Source: Mucilaginibacter boryungensis (GTDB lineage: Bacteria; Bacteroidota; Bacteroidia; Sphingobacteriales; Sphingobacteriaceae). Taken from it: a stretch of DNA of 64,000 nucleotides. Position 1 is the stretch's first letter. Each line of letters begins with the position of its first letter. Below, piece after piece: positions 53,096 through 61,496 of the stretch. Both the position numbers and the translations under genes were made by a program. The notes beneath the pieces are model-generated. The model was not told where the DNA came from, ran no database searches, and worked only from the letters and a program-made list of their open reading frames with translations. The stretch lies in the NCBI RefSeq assembly GCF_015221995.1, contig NZ_JADFFM010000002.1:1-64000 (forward strand), written 5' to 3'.

Positions 53096-54135
53096 GTGTT
53101 CTTCACCTCAAATAACTTCAAATTGCTTAAACGCTGACTTTTCCTGTTCGATATAAAAAATTCAATAACCAACAGCACTAATGCACAACCCAGGAAAAAC
53201 TGGAACCTGTCCTCATAGTCTTTAAAACTCTTGCTGTCCACCGTTTTGCGCTGTATCTTCCCTATCTGATCCATCACCAGATTTAATCCGCTGCTGGCAT
53301 TGGTAGCGCGTACATAAGCGCCATTTCCCGCTGTAGCTATCTCCTTACACATATCCTCGCTCAGTTTACTTAACACCTGTGTTTTGCCATCTTCTTCCAT
53401 GTGGTAGCCCACCATTTTGCCATCCTGGTAAACGGGTATGGGCGCACCCTCAACCGAACCTACGCCTATTACGTGTATGGATACATCTTTATCGGTAGCA
53501 TTTTTAGCCGCGGCCACCGCATCATCTTCGTGGTTTTCGCCATCGGTGATGATGATCATTGCTTTACCCGTACCGTTCTTAAAATCGAACGATTTCATGC
53601 CCAAATCAATTGCCGCGCCTATGGCCGTACCCTGTGTAGGCACCATATTGGTGTTAATAGTGCTTAAGAATAGCTTAGCTGCCGAATAATCGGTTGTAAT
53701 TGGCAGTTGCACGTAAGCTTGCCCTGCAAAAACGATCATCCCAATACGGTCGTCTTTCAGGTTATCTATCAATTGTGCAACCGCGCGCTTGGCATTCTCT
53801 AAACGGTTAGGCGCCAAATCCTGGGCCAGCATGCTATTGGATACATCAAGCAGTATCATAATATCCGCACCCTTACGCTTCACATCTTCCACTTTTGAAC
53901 CTATCTGTGGATCGGCAGCGCCGATGATGCATAGGCTATAGGCTACGATAAACAGGATAAATTTTAACCAGGGGCGCGAGAAGGAAACATCCGGCATCAT
54001 TTGCTTTACCACTTCCTTATCGCCCAGTTTTTTTATGGCTTTACTTTTCCAGCGGGTAATTTCCAAAAACAGGAAAATGAACACCGGTATAGTAACCAAT
54101 CCCCACAAAATATCTATATGTGCAAAACGTAGCAT
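53092..54135 (-). CDS. batB: BatB: membrane VWA protein
   Basis: 347 aa. Two N-terminal TM helices (IDILWGLVTIPVFIFLFL and LKFILFIVAYSLCIIGAA), a VWA domain (about 88-290) and a C-terminal TM helix. The metal-ion site is DVSNS with Asp97, Ser99 and Ser101. It forms the VWA pair with BatA and is probably anchored in the inner membrane facing the periplasm. ATGA overlap with batC indicates coupled translation. Confidence 0.93.
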   Translation of the reverse strand: MLRFAHIDILWGLVTIPVFIFLFLEITRWKSKAIKKLGDKEVVKQMMPDVSFSRPWLKFILFIVAYSLCIIGAADPQIGSKVEDVKRKGADIMILLDVSNSMLAQDLAPNRLENAKRAVAQLIDNLKDDRIGMIVFAGQAYVQLPITTDYSAAKLFLSTINTNMVPTQGTAIGAAIDLGMKSFDFKNGTGKAMIIITDGENHEDDAVAAAKNATDKDVSIHVIGVGSVEGAPIPVYQDGKMVGYHMEEDGKTQVLSKLSEDMCKEIATAGNGAYVRATNASSGLNLVMDQIGKIQRKTVDSKSFKDYEDRFQFFLGCALVLLVIEFFISNRKSQRLSNLKLFEVKNT

Positions 54136-54138
54136 CTG

Positions 54139-55137
54139 TTATGTTAAAGCCCCTCTGAACAGGGTGTTTCTCAGTATAAATTCCAACAATAAAAAGAACA
54201 AAGCCACCAGCGCGAACGGCAGGAACAACTCTGTTTTTTTATGATATTGCGTTACATCAATTTTCGCCTTTTCCAGTTTATCAATGGTTTCGTAAATAGT
54301 TTTCAGTTTGGCATTATTGGTAGCACGGAAATACTTGCCGCCGGTAACGTTGGCAATCCTGGTTAAGGTGCCCTCGTCAATATCAACCAGCATGTTTTGA
54401 TATACCGTACCTTGTGGCGTTTGGAACGGCATTGGGGCCATGCCATGCGTACCTATGCCTACGGTATAAACCCGCACGCCAAATTGTTTGGCAATTTCGG
54501 CAGCGGTAAGTGGCGGGATAGACCCCATATTGTTTGAACCATCGGTAAGCAAAATAATTACCTTGCTTTTGGCCTTACTATCCTTTATGCGGTTAACGGC
54601 GGTAGCCAAGCCCTCGCCTATAGCGGTACCATCCTCAATCATCCCATATTTAATATCCTGATATAGGTTTATCAATACATCATGGTCGATCGTCAGCGGG
54701 CACTGGGTAAAGCTTTCGCCGCTGAAGATCACCAAACCTATGCGGTCATCGGGGCGGTTCTTTATAAAGTCGATAGCTATAGCTTTGCCTGCTTCCAACC
54801 TGTTCGGCTTAAAATCCTCGGCCAGCATACTGCCTGAAATATCCGAGGCGATGATGATATCTATACCTTCCGTTGTGCTGTTTTGCCAGCTTAGGGATGA
54901 TTGCGGGCGCGCCAGGGCAAATATCAACGCAATCAGCGCTAACGATCGCAACACTATCCCTGTATGCCTGAACTTTGGTAACAAGGTTTTAGCCGGCAAG
55001 GCAAAACCTTTTATGGCCGATACGCTCATGTTGCCATACAACCGGCGCTGGCGCCAGACATACCAGGCTACCGTTAGCGGAATTAACAACAGTAACCAAA
55101 AAAAGCCGGGATGTGCAAATTCAATGCCTTTAAACAT
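54139..55137 (-). CDS. batA: BatA: membrane VWA protein
   Basis: 332 aa from the ATG at 55137. This start lies inside the stop region of batX and overlaps it by 8 nt. Two N-terminal TM helices (FFWLLLLIPLTVAWYVW, LALIALIFALA), a VWA domain with DISGS (Asp99, Ser101, Ser103) and a C-terminal TM helix. It is related to BatB but shares clear differences, so the pair is an old duplication. Reading from 55182 would add a head with no family support. Confidence 0.93.
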   Translation of the reverse strand: MFKGIEFAHPGFFWLLLLIPLTVAWYVWRQRRLYGNMSVSAIKGFALPAKTLLPKFRHTGIVLRSLALIALIFALARPQSSLSWQNSTTEGIDIIIASDISGSMLAEDFKPNRLEAGKAIAIDFIKNRPDDRIGLVIFSGESFTQCPLTIDHDVLINLYQDIKYGMIEDGTAIGEGLATAVNRIKDSKAKSKVIILLTDGSNNMGSIPPLTAAEIAKQFGVRVYTVGIGTHGMAPMPFQTPQGTVYQNMLVDIDEGTLTRIANVTGGKYFRATNNAKLKTIYETIDKLEKAKIDVTQYHKKTELFLPFALVALFFLLLEFILRNTLFRGALT

Positions 55138-56101
55138 GCGCATCGGTATGGCCTCCTTCCGTTGGTGCAGGCGGTACAACACTTACCTGCCTTGTATTAC
55201 TGATAAAAGCAATGGCATTATCCATGCTTTGCTCATTTTCGTTGGGTAATGGTTTTTCCTTCGCAAATTTCACCAAATCGGCCAGCAATAATATCTGGCG
55301 CAACAGGTTGCGGTTCTCTTGCTCAATCTCTATATATTTTAATCCCGTGAAAATCTCGTCGGTTGTTTTTTCGTGAGTTTTAATAGCGTAGCGTTTCTCC
55401 AGGTATTCGCGGATAATGTCGCTCAGTTCGCTATGGTAAGCCTTTACATCGTGCAGGTACAGCTTTTTGGCACGCAGTTCATTCAGCTTATTCAGCATTT
55501 GGGTATGCAAAGGCACATCCGGAATAACTTTTTTCACCACCACTTCTTTCTTATTCCGCGCTTTGAAATACCAGATGGTAAAGAAAATGATCAGTATCAC
55601 CGCCAGCGGAAGGAATAGCACCATCCAATATTCACGCAGCAAATCCCAAAATGTGTAGGGTACAGAAAGTGGTTGTTTAATGTCGTAAAAGCCTTTAGTA
55701 GTATCAACCTTAACCGTTATAACTTTGAGGATAAGCGGGTTACTTTTTTGCACGCCGCCGCTTGAGCCAAAATCAAACGAGGGGATGGTATCGGTACCGG
55801 CATCAAAAGCGGTAATAGTGTAGCTTTTGTTTATAGTGATGTTAGCGCGGCTTTGGTCGTAAGTGGTATCGGCTTTGTTAGCGCTTACCAATGTTATTTT
55901 ATTGCTGATGCTGTCAATCCGCGGGAAGTTAACCCGTTCTTTAGCTGGCTGATGTACAATAAAGCTTAATTTGGTTTGTTCACCAATCTTTATGCTGGGG
56001 CTGTCCAGTTTGGCAACAACCTGCACCGATTGCGCATTGGCTTTAAAACAACAAATCAGTGCTAACGCGATAACCAAAAATTTAAAATACTGTTGCTTCA
56101 T
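55130..56101 (-). CDS. BatX: bat-operon protein with BatD-like domain and TM helix
   Basis: 323 aa. Signal peptide to CFKANAQS (about residue 24), an Ig-like region (QVVAKLDSPSIKIGEQTKLSF) resembling the first BatD domain, one TM helix (YWMVLFLPLAVILIIFFTIWYF, about 165-185) and a cytoplasmic helical tail with YLEKRYAIKTHEKTTDEIF. In Bacteroidota a protein of this build stands between the DUF58 gene and batA. Function unknown. I use 'batX' only as a label. Confidence 0.78.
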   Translation of the reverse strand: MKQQYFKFLVIALALICCFKANAQSVQVVAKLDSPSIKIGEQTKLSFIVHQPAKERVNFPRIDSISNKITLVSANKADTTYDQSRANITINKSYTITAFDAGTDTIPSFDFGSSGGVQKSNPLILKVITVKVDTTKGFYDIKQPLSVPYTFWDLLREYWMVLFLPLAVILIIFFTIWYFKARNKKEVVVKKVIPDVPLHTQMLNKLNELRAKKLYLHDVKAYHSELSDIIREYLEKRYAIKTHEKTTDEIFTGLKYIEIEQENRNLLRQILLLADLVKFAKEKPLPNENEQSMDNAIAFISNTRQVSVVPPAPTEGGHTDAHV

Positions 56102-56103
56102 CT

Positions 56104-56985
56104 TTACCTTCTGCCTTCGCGTTTTTTAAATAAGGTCATTAATGGTTTTACGTATGATTCGTGCGTGCCGATAGCCGTAGCATCCACACCCGAGCGACTG
56201 AACACATCCTTCAGGTTAGCGTTCCGGCGCAAGGCTTCGGCTTTATAAGCATTGCGTACCTGTTTATCGCCGGTATTCACCCAAACCAACTGACCTGTTT
56301 CTTCATCCTTTAATGGGATCAGGCCTAAGTCAGGAAATTCCTCATCGTGTTTATCATATAGCCTCAGGGCAATAATGTCGTGCTTCTTGTTGGCTATCTT
56401 CAACTCGTTTTCAAATGCTGGACTGATAAAATCGGACATTAAAAATGCGGTACATTTCTTTTTAATGGCACCGGTAAAAAACTTCAGCGCCTGGCCTACA
56501 TCTGTACCCTTGTTTTCGGGTGTAAAAGCGATCAGCTCGCGGATGATCATCAGGATATGGCTGCGACCTTTTTTGGGCGGGATGAACTTCTCTATCTTAT
56601 CACTAAAGAAGATCACGCCAACCTTATCATTGTTCTGAATGGCTGAAAAAGCCAAAACGGCGCAAAGTTCGGTAGCCAGTTCCTGCTTTTGCTGGGTGTT
56701 GGTACCAAAGTTTTCCGAGGCGCTTACATCCATCAGGATCATCACGGTCAATTCGCGCTCCTCATCAAACACCTTTACATAAGGGTGATTAAAGCGGGCA
56801 GTCACGTTCCAATCGATGGTGCGTATTTCATCGCCAATCTGGTATTCGCGCACTTCGCTAAAAGCCATACCCCTCCCCTTAAAGGCCGAGTGGTATTCGC
56901 CGCTGAACAAATGATTGCTCAGCCCCCGCGTTTTTATCTCGATCTTCCTTACTTTCTTCAGCAGGTCTTTGGTATCCTTAGCCAT
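56104..56985 (-). CDS. DUF58 domain protein of the moxR-bat operon
   Basis: 293 aa, no signal peptide. Characteristic EYHSAFKGRGMAFSEVREYQIGDEIRTIDWNVTAR (about 32-66), then a VWA-like fold with LMDVSASENFGT. DUF58 proteins bind MoxR-type ATPases and act in their chaperone-like envelope roles. It is 100 nt after moxR, separated by a REPIN-like doublet, and 2 nt before batX. Confidence 0.92.
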   Translation of the reverse strand: MAKDTKDLLKKVRKIEIKTRGLSNHLFSGEYHSAFKGRGMAFSEVREYQIGDEIRTIDWNVTARFNHPYVKVFDEERELTVMILMDVSASENFGTNTQQKQELATELCAVLAFSAIQNNDKVGVIFFSDKIEKFIPPKKGRSHILMIIRELIAFTPENKGTDVGQALKFFTGAIKKKCTAFLMSDFISPAFENELKIANKKHDIIALRLYDKHDEEFPDLGLIPLKDEETGQLVWVNTGDKQVRNAYKAEALRRNANLKDVFSRSGVDATAIGTHESYVKPLMTLFKKREGRR

Positions 56986-56987
56986 TT

Positions 56988-57085
56988 AAGCCCCTCTAAA
57001 TCTCCCCTAAAGGGGAGACTTGTTATATGTTCTTTAATATCATCATTTATTTAAAGCCCTCTCCATTTAGGGGGGTGGGTGGGGT
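56988..57085. repeat. REPIN-like inverted doublet between moxR and the DUF58 gene
   Basis: The first arm (56988-57021) has CTCCCC TAAA GGGGAG, the second (57053-57085) CCCTCTCCATTTAGGGGG in the opposite orientation. The two arms enclose 31 nt. One arm abuts the moxR stop codon; the other lies a few bases after the ATG end of the DUF58 gene. Same family as 58934-59029 and 2075-2107. Confidence 0.7.
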
Positions 57086-58132
57086 TTACGGTACTTCTAC
57101 CGCGTTCAATATCCCGGTGATTATATCCTCGCTGGTCATATTCTCGGCTTCCGCTTCGTAGCTTAGGCCGATACGGTGGCGCATAACATCGTGGCATATA
57201 GCCCTTACATCTTCAGGGATCACATAACCGCGACGCTTGATAAACGCATAAGCCTTAGCCGCCAGCGCCAAATTGATGCTGGCACGTGGTGATGCACCGT
57301 AAGTGATCAGGTTTTTATAATCGGCAAGTTTATATTGTTCAGGGAAACGGGTAGCAAATACAATATCTACAATATACTGCTCAATCTTCTCGTCCATATA
57401 AACTTCCCTTACCACTTTACGGGCTTTCAGGATGTCTTCAGGCTTAATGATAGGATTGGGTTTCGGCATGCCCGATGGCGATATATTTGAGCGGATAATG
57501 CGTTTTTCGTCTTCTTTATTTGGGTAACCGATAACCACCTTCAGCATAAACCTGTCTACCTGTGCTTCAGGTAACGTATAGGTACCTTCCTGCTCGATAG
57601 GGTTCTGGGTAGCCAGTACCAAAAAAGGCGATGGCAGCGGGAAGGTGTTATCGCCAATAGTTATCTGGCGTTCCTGCATAGCTTCAAGCAAGGCTGCCTG
57701 AACCTTAGCAGGCGCACGGTTAATCTCATCGGCCAAAATAAAGTTGGAGAATAACGGGCCTTTACGCACCACAAACTCCTCTTTCTTTTGGTTATAGATC
57801 ATGGTACCCAATAAGTCGGCAGGCAGCAAGTCGGGGGTAAATTGGATACGGCTAAAATCGGCCTGGATACACTTAGAGAGTGTATTGATGGCTAATGTTT
57901 TTGCCAATCCGGGTACACCTTCCAGCAGGATATGCCCATCGGCCAGCAGGCCTATCAGTAACCTGTCTACCATGTATTTTTGGCCGACGATCACTTTGTC
58001 CATCTCCATCCGCAGCAGATCAATAAAGGCGCTTTCGCGCTCTATCATCTCGTTCAGCGCCCTGATATCTGTTGAATACGACGTGCTGCCCGTAACCGGC
58101 GCAGCTGAAGTATTGTTACTTAACTCTTCCAT
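57086..58132 (-). CDS. MoxR-type AAA+ ATPase
   Basis: 348 aa from the ATG at 58132; the longer frame starts at a TTG. Walker A is GVPGLAKT (residues 72-79) and Walker B ADEINRAP. The pore/sensor region contains FLVLATQNPIEQEGTYTLPEAQVDRF and the C-terminal ITYGASPRASI lid motif. It is a cytoplasmic chaperone ATPase that works with DUF58 and VWA partners, all encoded behind it. A candidate promoter lies 28 nt upstream. Confidence 0.95.
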   Translation of the reverse strand: MEELSNNTSAAPVTGSTSYSTDIRALNEMIERESAFIDLLRMEMDKVIVGQKYMVDRLLIGLLADGHILLEGVPGLAKTLAINTLSKCIQADFSRIQFTPDLLPADLLGTMIYNQKKEEFVVRKGPLFSNFILADEINRAPAKVQAALLEAMQERQITIGDNTFPLPSPFLVLATQNPIEQEGTYTLPEAQVDRFMLKVVIGYPNKEDEKRIIRSNISPSGMPKPNPIIKPEDILKARKVVREVYMDEKIEQYIVDIVFATRFPEQYKLADYKNLITYGASPRASINLALAAKAYAFIKRRGYVIPEDVRAICHDVMRHRIGLSYEAEAENMTSEDIITGILNAVEVP

Positions 58133-58159
58133 TAAAATCTCGTTAATTTTTTCGGTAGG

Positions 58160-58191
58160 CAAACTTAATCACCCCGCCAATTTTTTGCCAA
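58160..58191 (-). promoter_or_regulatory. Candidate promoter of the moxR-bat operon
   Basis: On the minus strand TTG (58189-58191), 21 nt, TAAGTTTG (58160-58167). The spacing is at the upper limit of the consensus. Transcription would start about 24 nt before the ATG at 58132. Confidence 0.4.
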
Positions 58192-58268
58192 TAGCTTTAA
58201 AGCGCTAAAGTGTTAAAATTTGTTAAAATTTAACGTGATTTCGGGAAATAAATGTGTGATAACTACAA

Positions 58269-58354
58269 TGTCATTTCGAACCTAGAGAGAAATCTTATAC
58301 GAGCGGACCCATCGCATGTATAAGATTTCTCCTCGTACCTCGTTCGAAATGACA
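58269..58354. repeat. ~90-bp hairpin element, copy C
   Basis: Ends TGTCATTTCGAA/TTCGAAATGACA; interior GAGAAATCTTATAC/GTATAAGATTTCTC. Compared with copy B the inner stem has a C to A change on one side and the matching G to T on the other. It begins 7 nt after the lutC stop (minus strand). Confidence 0.85.
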
Positions 58355-58361
58355 CCGTAAT

Positions 58362-58991
58362 TTAGACCATTAAAAACACCGTCATACTCCGTGAACCATG
58401 CGCACCGATAACCAGCGATTGCTCAATATCCGCGGTTTTTGACGGACCGGCTATAAAGGTGCCAAAACCCTGGCGGGCATCGCCAATGCGCGCGTAGGCC
58501 TGATGCATGGTAGGCACAATATCATTAGCGTTAATAACAATGGCCAGGTGTTGGGTAATAAACGGCAGCGCCCTATGTCCCATTAGTTCTTCAGTTATCC
58601 AAACCGCGCCGTTCTCGGCTACGCCAAAGTGAGCTTTTAATACGGCCAGTTCCACATCTTCCAAATGATGCGCGGCAGGACTTGGGGCAAAGACTTCTTT
58701 AGTGATCCCTGCCAGTTCAGGGATCAAAGTCAGCACACGGTGATCGGCACTGTAATATTCTTTCACATAAGCCGCTATTTCATCATAACTGCTTACCTTT
58801 TTTACATTACCGCCAATGGTAGTTAAAACGGTAGTAAACTTTTCCACCACATCAACAGGTTCGCCCTGCAGGGCAGAGATATCCGGCAAAGCAACCGCAT
58901 CGGGTTGGTTTTGCTTAACGGCGGCAAGTATTCGCCCCCTTGCCCCCTGAAGGGGGAATTCTTTATCGGTATTTGTTGTGTTTTGTGACAT
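58362..58991 (-). CDS. lutC: LutC: LUD-domain protein of lactate utilization
   Basis: 209 aa. LUD domain with VDVVEKFTTVLTTIGGNVKKV, EDVELAVLKAHFGVAENGAVWIT and PTMHQAYARIGDARQGFGTFIAGPSKTADIEQSLVIGAHG. With LutA and LutB it oxidises L-lactate to pyruvate. Near its start, residues EFPLQGARGR are encoded by a REP-like palindrome (58934-58957), an insertion compared with typical LutC heads such as SREKIL. The frame stays open. It is the last gene of lutABC. Confidence 0.9.
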   Translation of the reverse strand: MSQNTTNTDKEFPLQGARGRILAAVKQNQPDAVALPDISALQGEPVDVVEKFTTVLTTIGGNVKKVSSYDEIAAYVKEYYSADHRVLTLIPELAGITKEVFAPSPAAHHLEDVELAVLKAHFGVAENGAVWITEELMGHRALPFITQHLAIVINANDIVPTMHQAYARIGDARQGFGTFIAGPSKTADIEQSLVIGAHGSRSMTVFLMV

Positions 58992-59029
58992 CTTATTCTA
59001 TCATTACTCCCCTTCAGGGGGTTGGGGGC
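58934..59029. repeat. REPIN-like inverted doublet across the lutB-lutC junction
   Basis: Left arm 58934-58957 (CCCCCTTGCCCCCTGAAGGGGG) lies inside lutC codons 11-19. Right arm 59008-59029 (TCCCCTTCAGGGGGTTGGGG) is its inverted copy and touches the lutB stop codon. The lutC ATG lies between, so it could sit in the loop of a long mRNA hairpin. Confidence 0.75.
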
Positions 59030-60399
59030 TATCTGTTCTTCTTATACCATTCACCAAACGATTCCGTTGGCGGGGTTGGCATATCGCGTTGTTTGTACCA
59101 TGGGTTTAGGCCATTGTTTACCGCAAATGGCGCGTACTTCATTACTATACGCCCCATTTTGCCGGCTATCCTGTAAACCGTGGGCGAGTTTAGCGTTTTG
59201 GTCATTACCTGCATGCCTACTTTTTTAACGGTCGGTGCGTAGCCTTCTTTTACTAATACCTGGCGCCATTTATATAGCTGATCATGGATATCAATTTTAA
59301 CAGGACAAACATTACTGCACGATCCGCAAAGCGTTGAAGCGAAAGGCAGATCAGCGTATTGTTTCATATCCAAATTCGGCGCTAAAATAGAGCCTATCGG
59401 GCCCGCAACCGCGGTATGATAGCTATGGCCACCACTGCGGCGATAAACCGGGCAGGTGTTCATACAAGCCCCGCACCGGATGCATTTTAACGAGTTACGG
59501 AAATCTTCGCGACCCAATTGCACGGTACGACCGTTATCAACCAGCACCAAATGCATTTGCTGGCCTTCGCGCGGTTTGGCAAAATGACTGGAATAGGTAG
59601 TAATGGGCTGCCCGGTAGCGCTGCGGGTAAGTAAGCGCAGGAATATGCCTAAATGCTCTCGTTTAGGGATCAGTTTTTCAATACCCATACAGGCAATGTG
59701 CACGTTGGCCAGGTGCGCGCCCATATCGGCGTTACCCTCGTTGGTACACACTACAAATTCACCGGTTTCGGCTACTGCAAAGTTCACGCCGGTTAAAGCC
59801 ACCTTACGGGTGAGGAAGGTATCGCGCAAGTGTATACGCGCGGCTTCAGTCAGTTGCTGCGGATCGTCCAGGTTACTTGGGGTGCCCAGGTACATGTGGA
59901 ACAGATCGCCAATTTCACCTTTCTTTTTATGGATACAAGGCAATACGATATGGCTTGGCGGTTCTTTAGCTAATTGCACAATGCGTTCGCCCAGATCAGA
60001 GTCTATTACCTCCACGCCATGCTCAGCCAGGTATTCGTTCAGGCCGCATTCCTCGGTAAGCATGGATTTACTTTTCACCATCTGCGTTACACCCTGCTCT
60101 TTTATCAGGCCGTGTACAATCCGGTTATGCTCGGTAGCATCGGCAGCCCAATGGACGGTAATGCCGTTAGCTTTGGCATTGGCTTCAAACTGCACTAAAT
60201 ATTCATCCAGGTGCGAAAGCACGTTATGCTTTATTTGCGAAGCCGCATTACGCAAGTCTTCCCATTCAGGCAGTTGGTGTACCGATTTATCCCGCTTAGC
60301 ACGTATCCACCATAAGGTTTCATCGTGCCAGTCTACCCTGTCCTCGTCCTTGTTAAAAATATCCGCCAGTTCGGCGTGGTCTTTACCCTGGTTATGCAT
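59029..60399 (-). CDS. lutB: LutB: iron-sulfur protein of lactate utilization
   Basis: 456 aa. N-terminal LUD-type domain (about 60-300) followed by a double 4Fe-4S region, CIRCGACMNTCPVY and CGSCSNVCPVKID (about 310-370), and a DUF3390-type C-terminus ending in TESFGEWYKKNR. Cytoplasmic; passes electrons from lactate oxidation. The order LutA-LutB-LutC on the minus strand is the standard one. Confidence 0.95.
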   Translation of the reverse strand: MHNQGKDHAELADIFNKDEDRVDWHDETLWWIRAKRDKSVHQLPEWEDLRNAASQIKHNVLSHLDEYLVQFEANAKANGITVHWAADATEHNRIVHGLIKEQGVTQMVKSKSMLTEECGLNEYLAEHGVEVIDSDLGERIVQLAKEPPSHIVLPCIHKKKGEIGDLFHMYLGTPSNLDDPQQLTEAARIHLRDTFLTRKVALTGVNFAVAETGEFVVCTNEGNADMGAHLANVHIACMGIEKLIPKREHLGIFLRLLTRSATGQPITTYSSHFAKPREGQQMHLVLVDNGRTVQLGREDFRNSLKCIRCGACMNTCPVYRRSGGHSYHTAVAGPIGSILAPNLDMKQYADLPFASTLCGSCSNVCPVKIDIHDQLYKWRQVLVKEGYAPTVKKVGMQVMTKTLNSPTVYRIAGKMGRIVMKYAPFAVNNGLNPWYKQRDMPTPPTESFGEWYKKNR

Positions 60400-60420
60400 T
60401 TTATTTAATTTTGAAGGAGT

Positions 60421-60471
60421 GAATGAGTGAATGAGTGATTATTATATTCTAATTCACTCATCCGCTCATTC
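60421..60471. repeat. Inverted repeat between lutA and lutB
   Basis: GAATGAGTGAATGAGTGA and TTCACTCATCCGCTCATTC pair over about 18 bp with a 14-nt loop. The two differences from perfect pairing are transitions that would give G-U pairs on one strand. It fills most of the 77-nt gap and has no T-tract, so a processing or spacing role is more likely than termination. Confidence 0.7.
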
Positions 60472-60476
60472 AAAAC

Positions 60477-61217
60477 TCAATCATTAATTCCATTCAATAT
60501 CTGCGCAATGTGCAGCACTTTTACTTTGCTGCCCTGGCGTTTTAATATGCCTTCCATATGCATCAGGCAACTCATATCAACACCGGTGATGTATTCGGCG
60601 CCATGTTCCAGGTGGTCGTCTACCCTGTCCTTACCCATTTTGGCCGATACGGCTTCCTCAGCAACGCAAAACGTTCCGCCAAAGCCGCAGCATTCATCTA
60701 CCCGGTTCAGGGGCACTATTTCAATTCCTTCAACCATCGCCAGTAAACTACCTGGTTTTGAAAAGCTGGGCGCTACCAGTTCGCTCATGCTGCTGATATG
60801 CAACCCGCGCTGACCGTGGCAGCTTTGGTGCATGCCTACCTTGTGCGGAAATTTCGCGGGCAGGCTTTTCACTTTTAGCACATCGGTTAAAAAGCTGGTA
60901 AGTTCATATACTTTACTGCGTATTTCTTTGGCTTTATCTTCCTGGTGTTCGTCGTGCAGGTGATCGCGCACGTGCAGTACGCAGCTGCCTGATGGTGCTA
61001 CGATATAATCGAACCCGTCAAAGTTTTTAATAAAAAGTTCATTGCAGCCATGTGTCAGGTGTTCAAAACCCGAATTTGCCATAGGCTGGCCGCAACATGT
61101 TTGGTTAGCAGGATATACAACTTCAACACCCAGTTTTTCCAGTAGTTGCAAGGTAGCTATTGCTGCACCGGGGTAAAACTGGTCAACATAACATGGAATA
61201 AATAGCCCAACACGCAT
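60477..61217 (-). CDS. lutA: LutA: CCG-domain Fe-S protein of lactate utilization
   Basis: 246 aa. Two cysteine-rich CCG domains: TCCGQPMANSGF near residue 41 and VDECCGFGGTFC near 175. These bind Fe-S clusters in heterodisulfide-reductase-like subunits. MRVGLFIPCYVDQFYPGAA at the start is the usual head of LutA/GlcF-type proteins. It is the first gene of lutABC. No LutR or lactate permease gene is present in the window. Confidence 0.95.
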   Translation of the reverse strand: MRVGLFIPCYVDQFYPGAAIATLQLLEKLGVEVVYPANQTCCGQPMANSGFEHLTHGCNELFIKNFDGFDYIVAPSGSCVLHVRDHLHDEHQEDKAKEIRSKVYELTSFLTDVLKVKSLPAKFPHKVGMHQSCHGQRGLHISSMSELVAPSFSKPGSLLAMVEGIEIVPLNRVDECCGFGGTFCVAEEAVSAKMGKDRVDDHLEHGAEYITGVDMSCLMHMEGILKRQGSKVKVLHIAQILNGIND

Positions 61218-61455
61218 AGTTATAGTAAATAAACGCCTAAATTAGGTGTATCTAACGGTTAAATGATAATCAATCCTTGCAAATTTATAGCATCATCTTG
61301 GCATAACTATCCTGTACAGTCAGCTATCCGAAACACGATTAAAGGATTTATAGGATTACCGGGTAAATTACAATCACGTAATCGGCTTGATCTGCTAAAT
61401 CATGGTTCAGACGTACTTCTTGACCTACATCAACAAATTCCAGCTTAATCAGGGT

Positions 61456-61463
61456 TATCTTTG
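61456..61463 (+). promoter_or_regulatory. -7 box upstream of the pirin gene
   Basis: TATCTTTG matches the Bacteroidota -7 box exactly but lacks a good -33. A start near 61467 leaves a 30-nt leader with an AAGGAG site at 61479-61484, 12 nt before the ATG. This is one of the few Shine-Dalgarno-like sites seen here. Confidence 0.35.
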
Positions 61464-61496
61464 TTCAACAATTATTATAAGGAGTATTTCAAAACA

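Noticed and set aside
61260..61450. Fragment of a lost gene between lutA and the pirin gene
   Set aside because: The stretch has stops in all frames and looks like general intergenic sequence; no family could be recognised.
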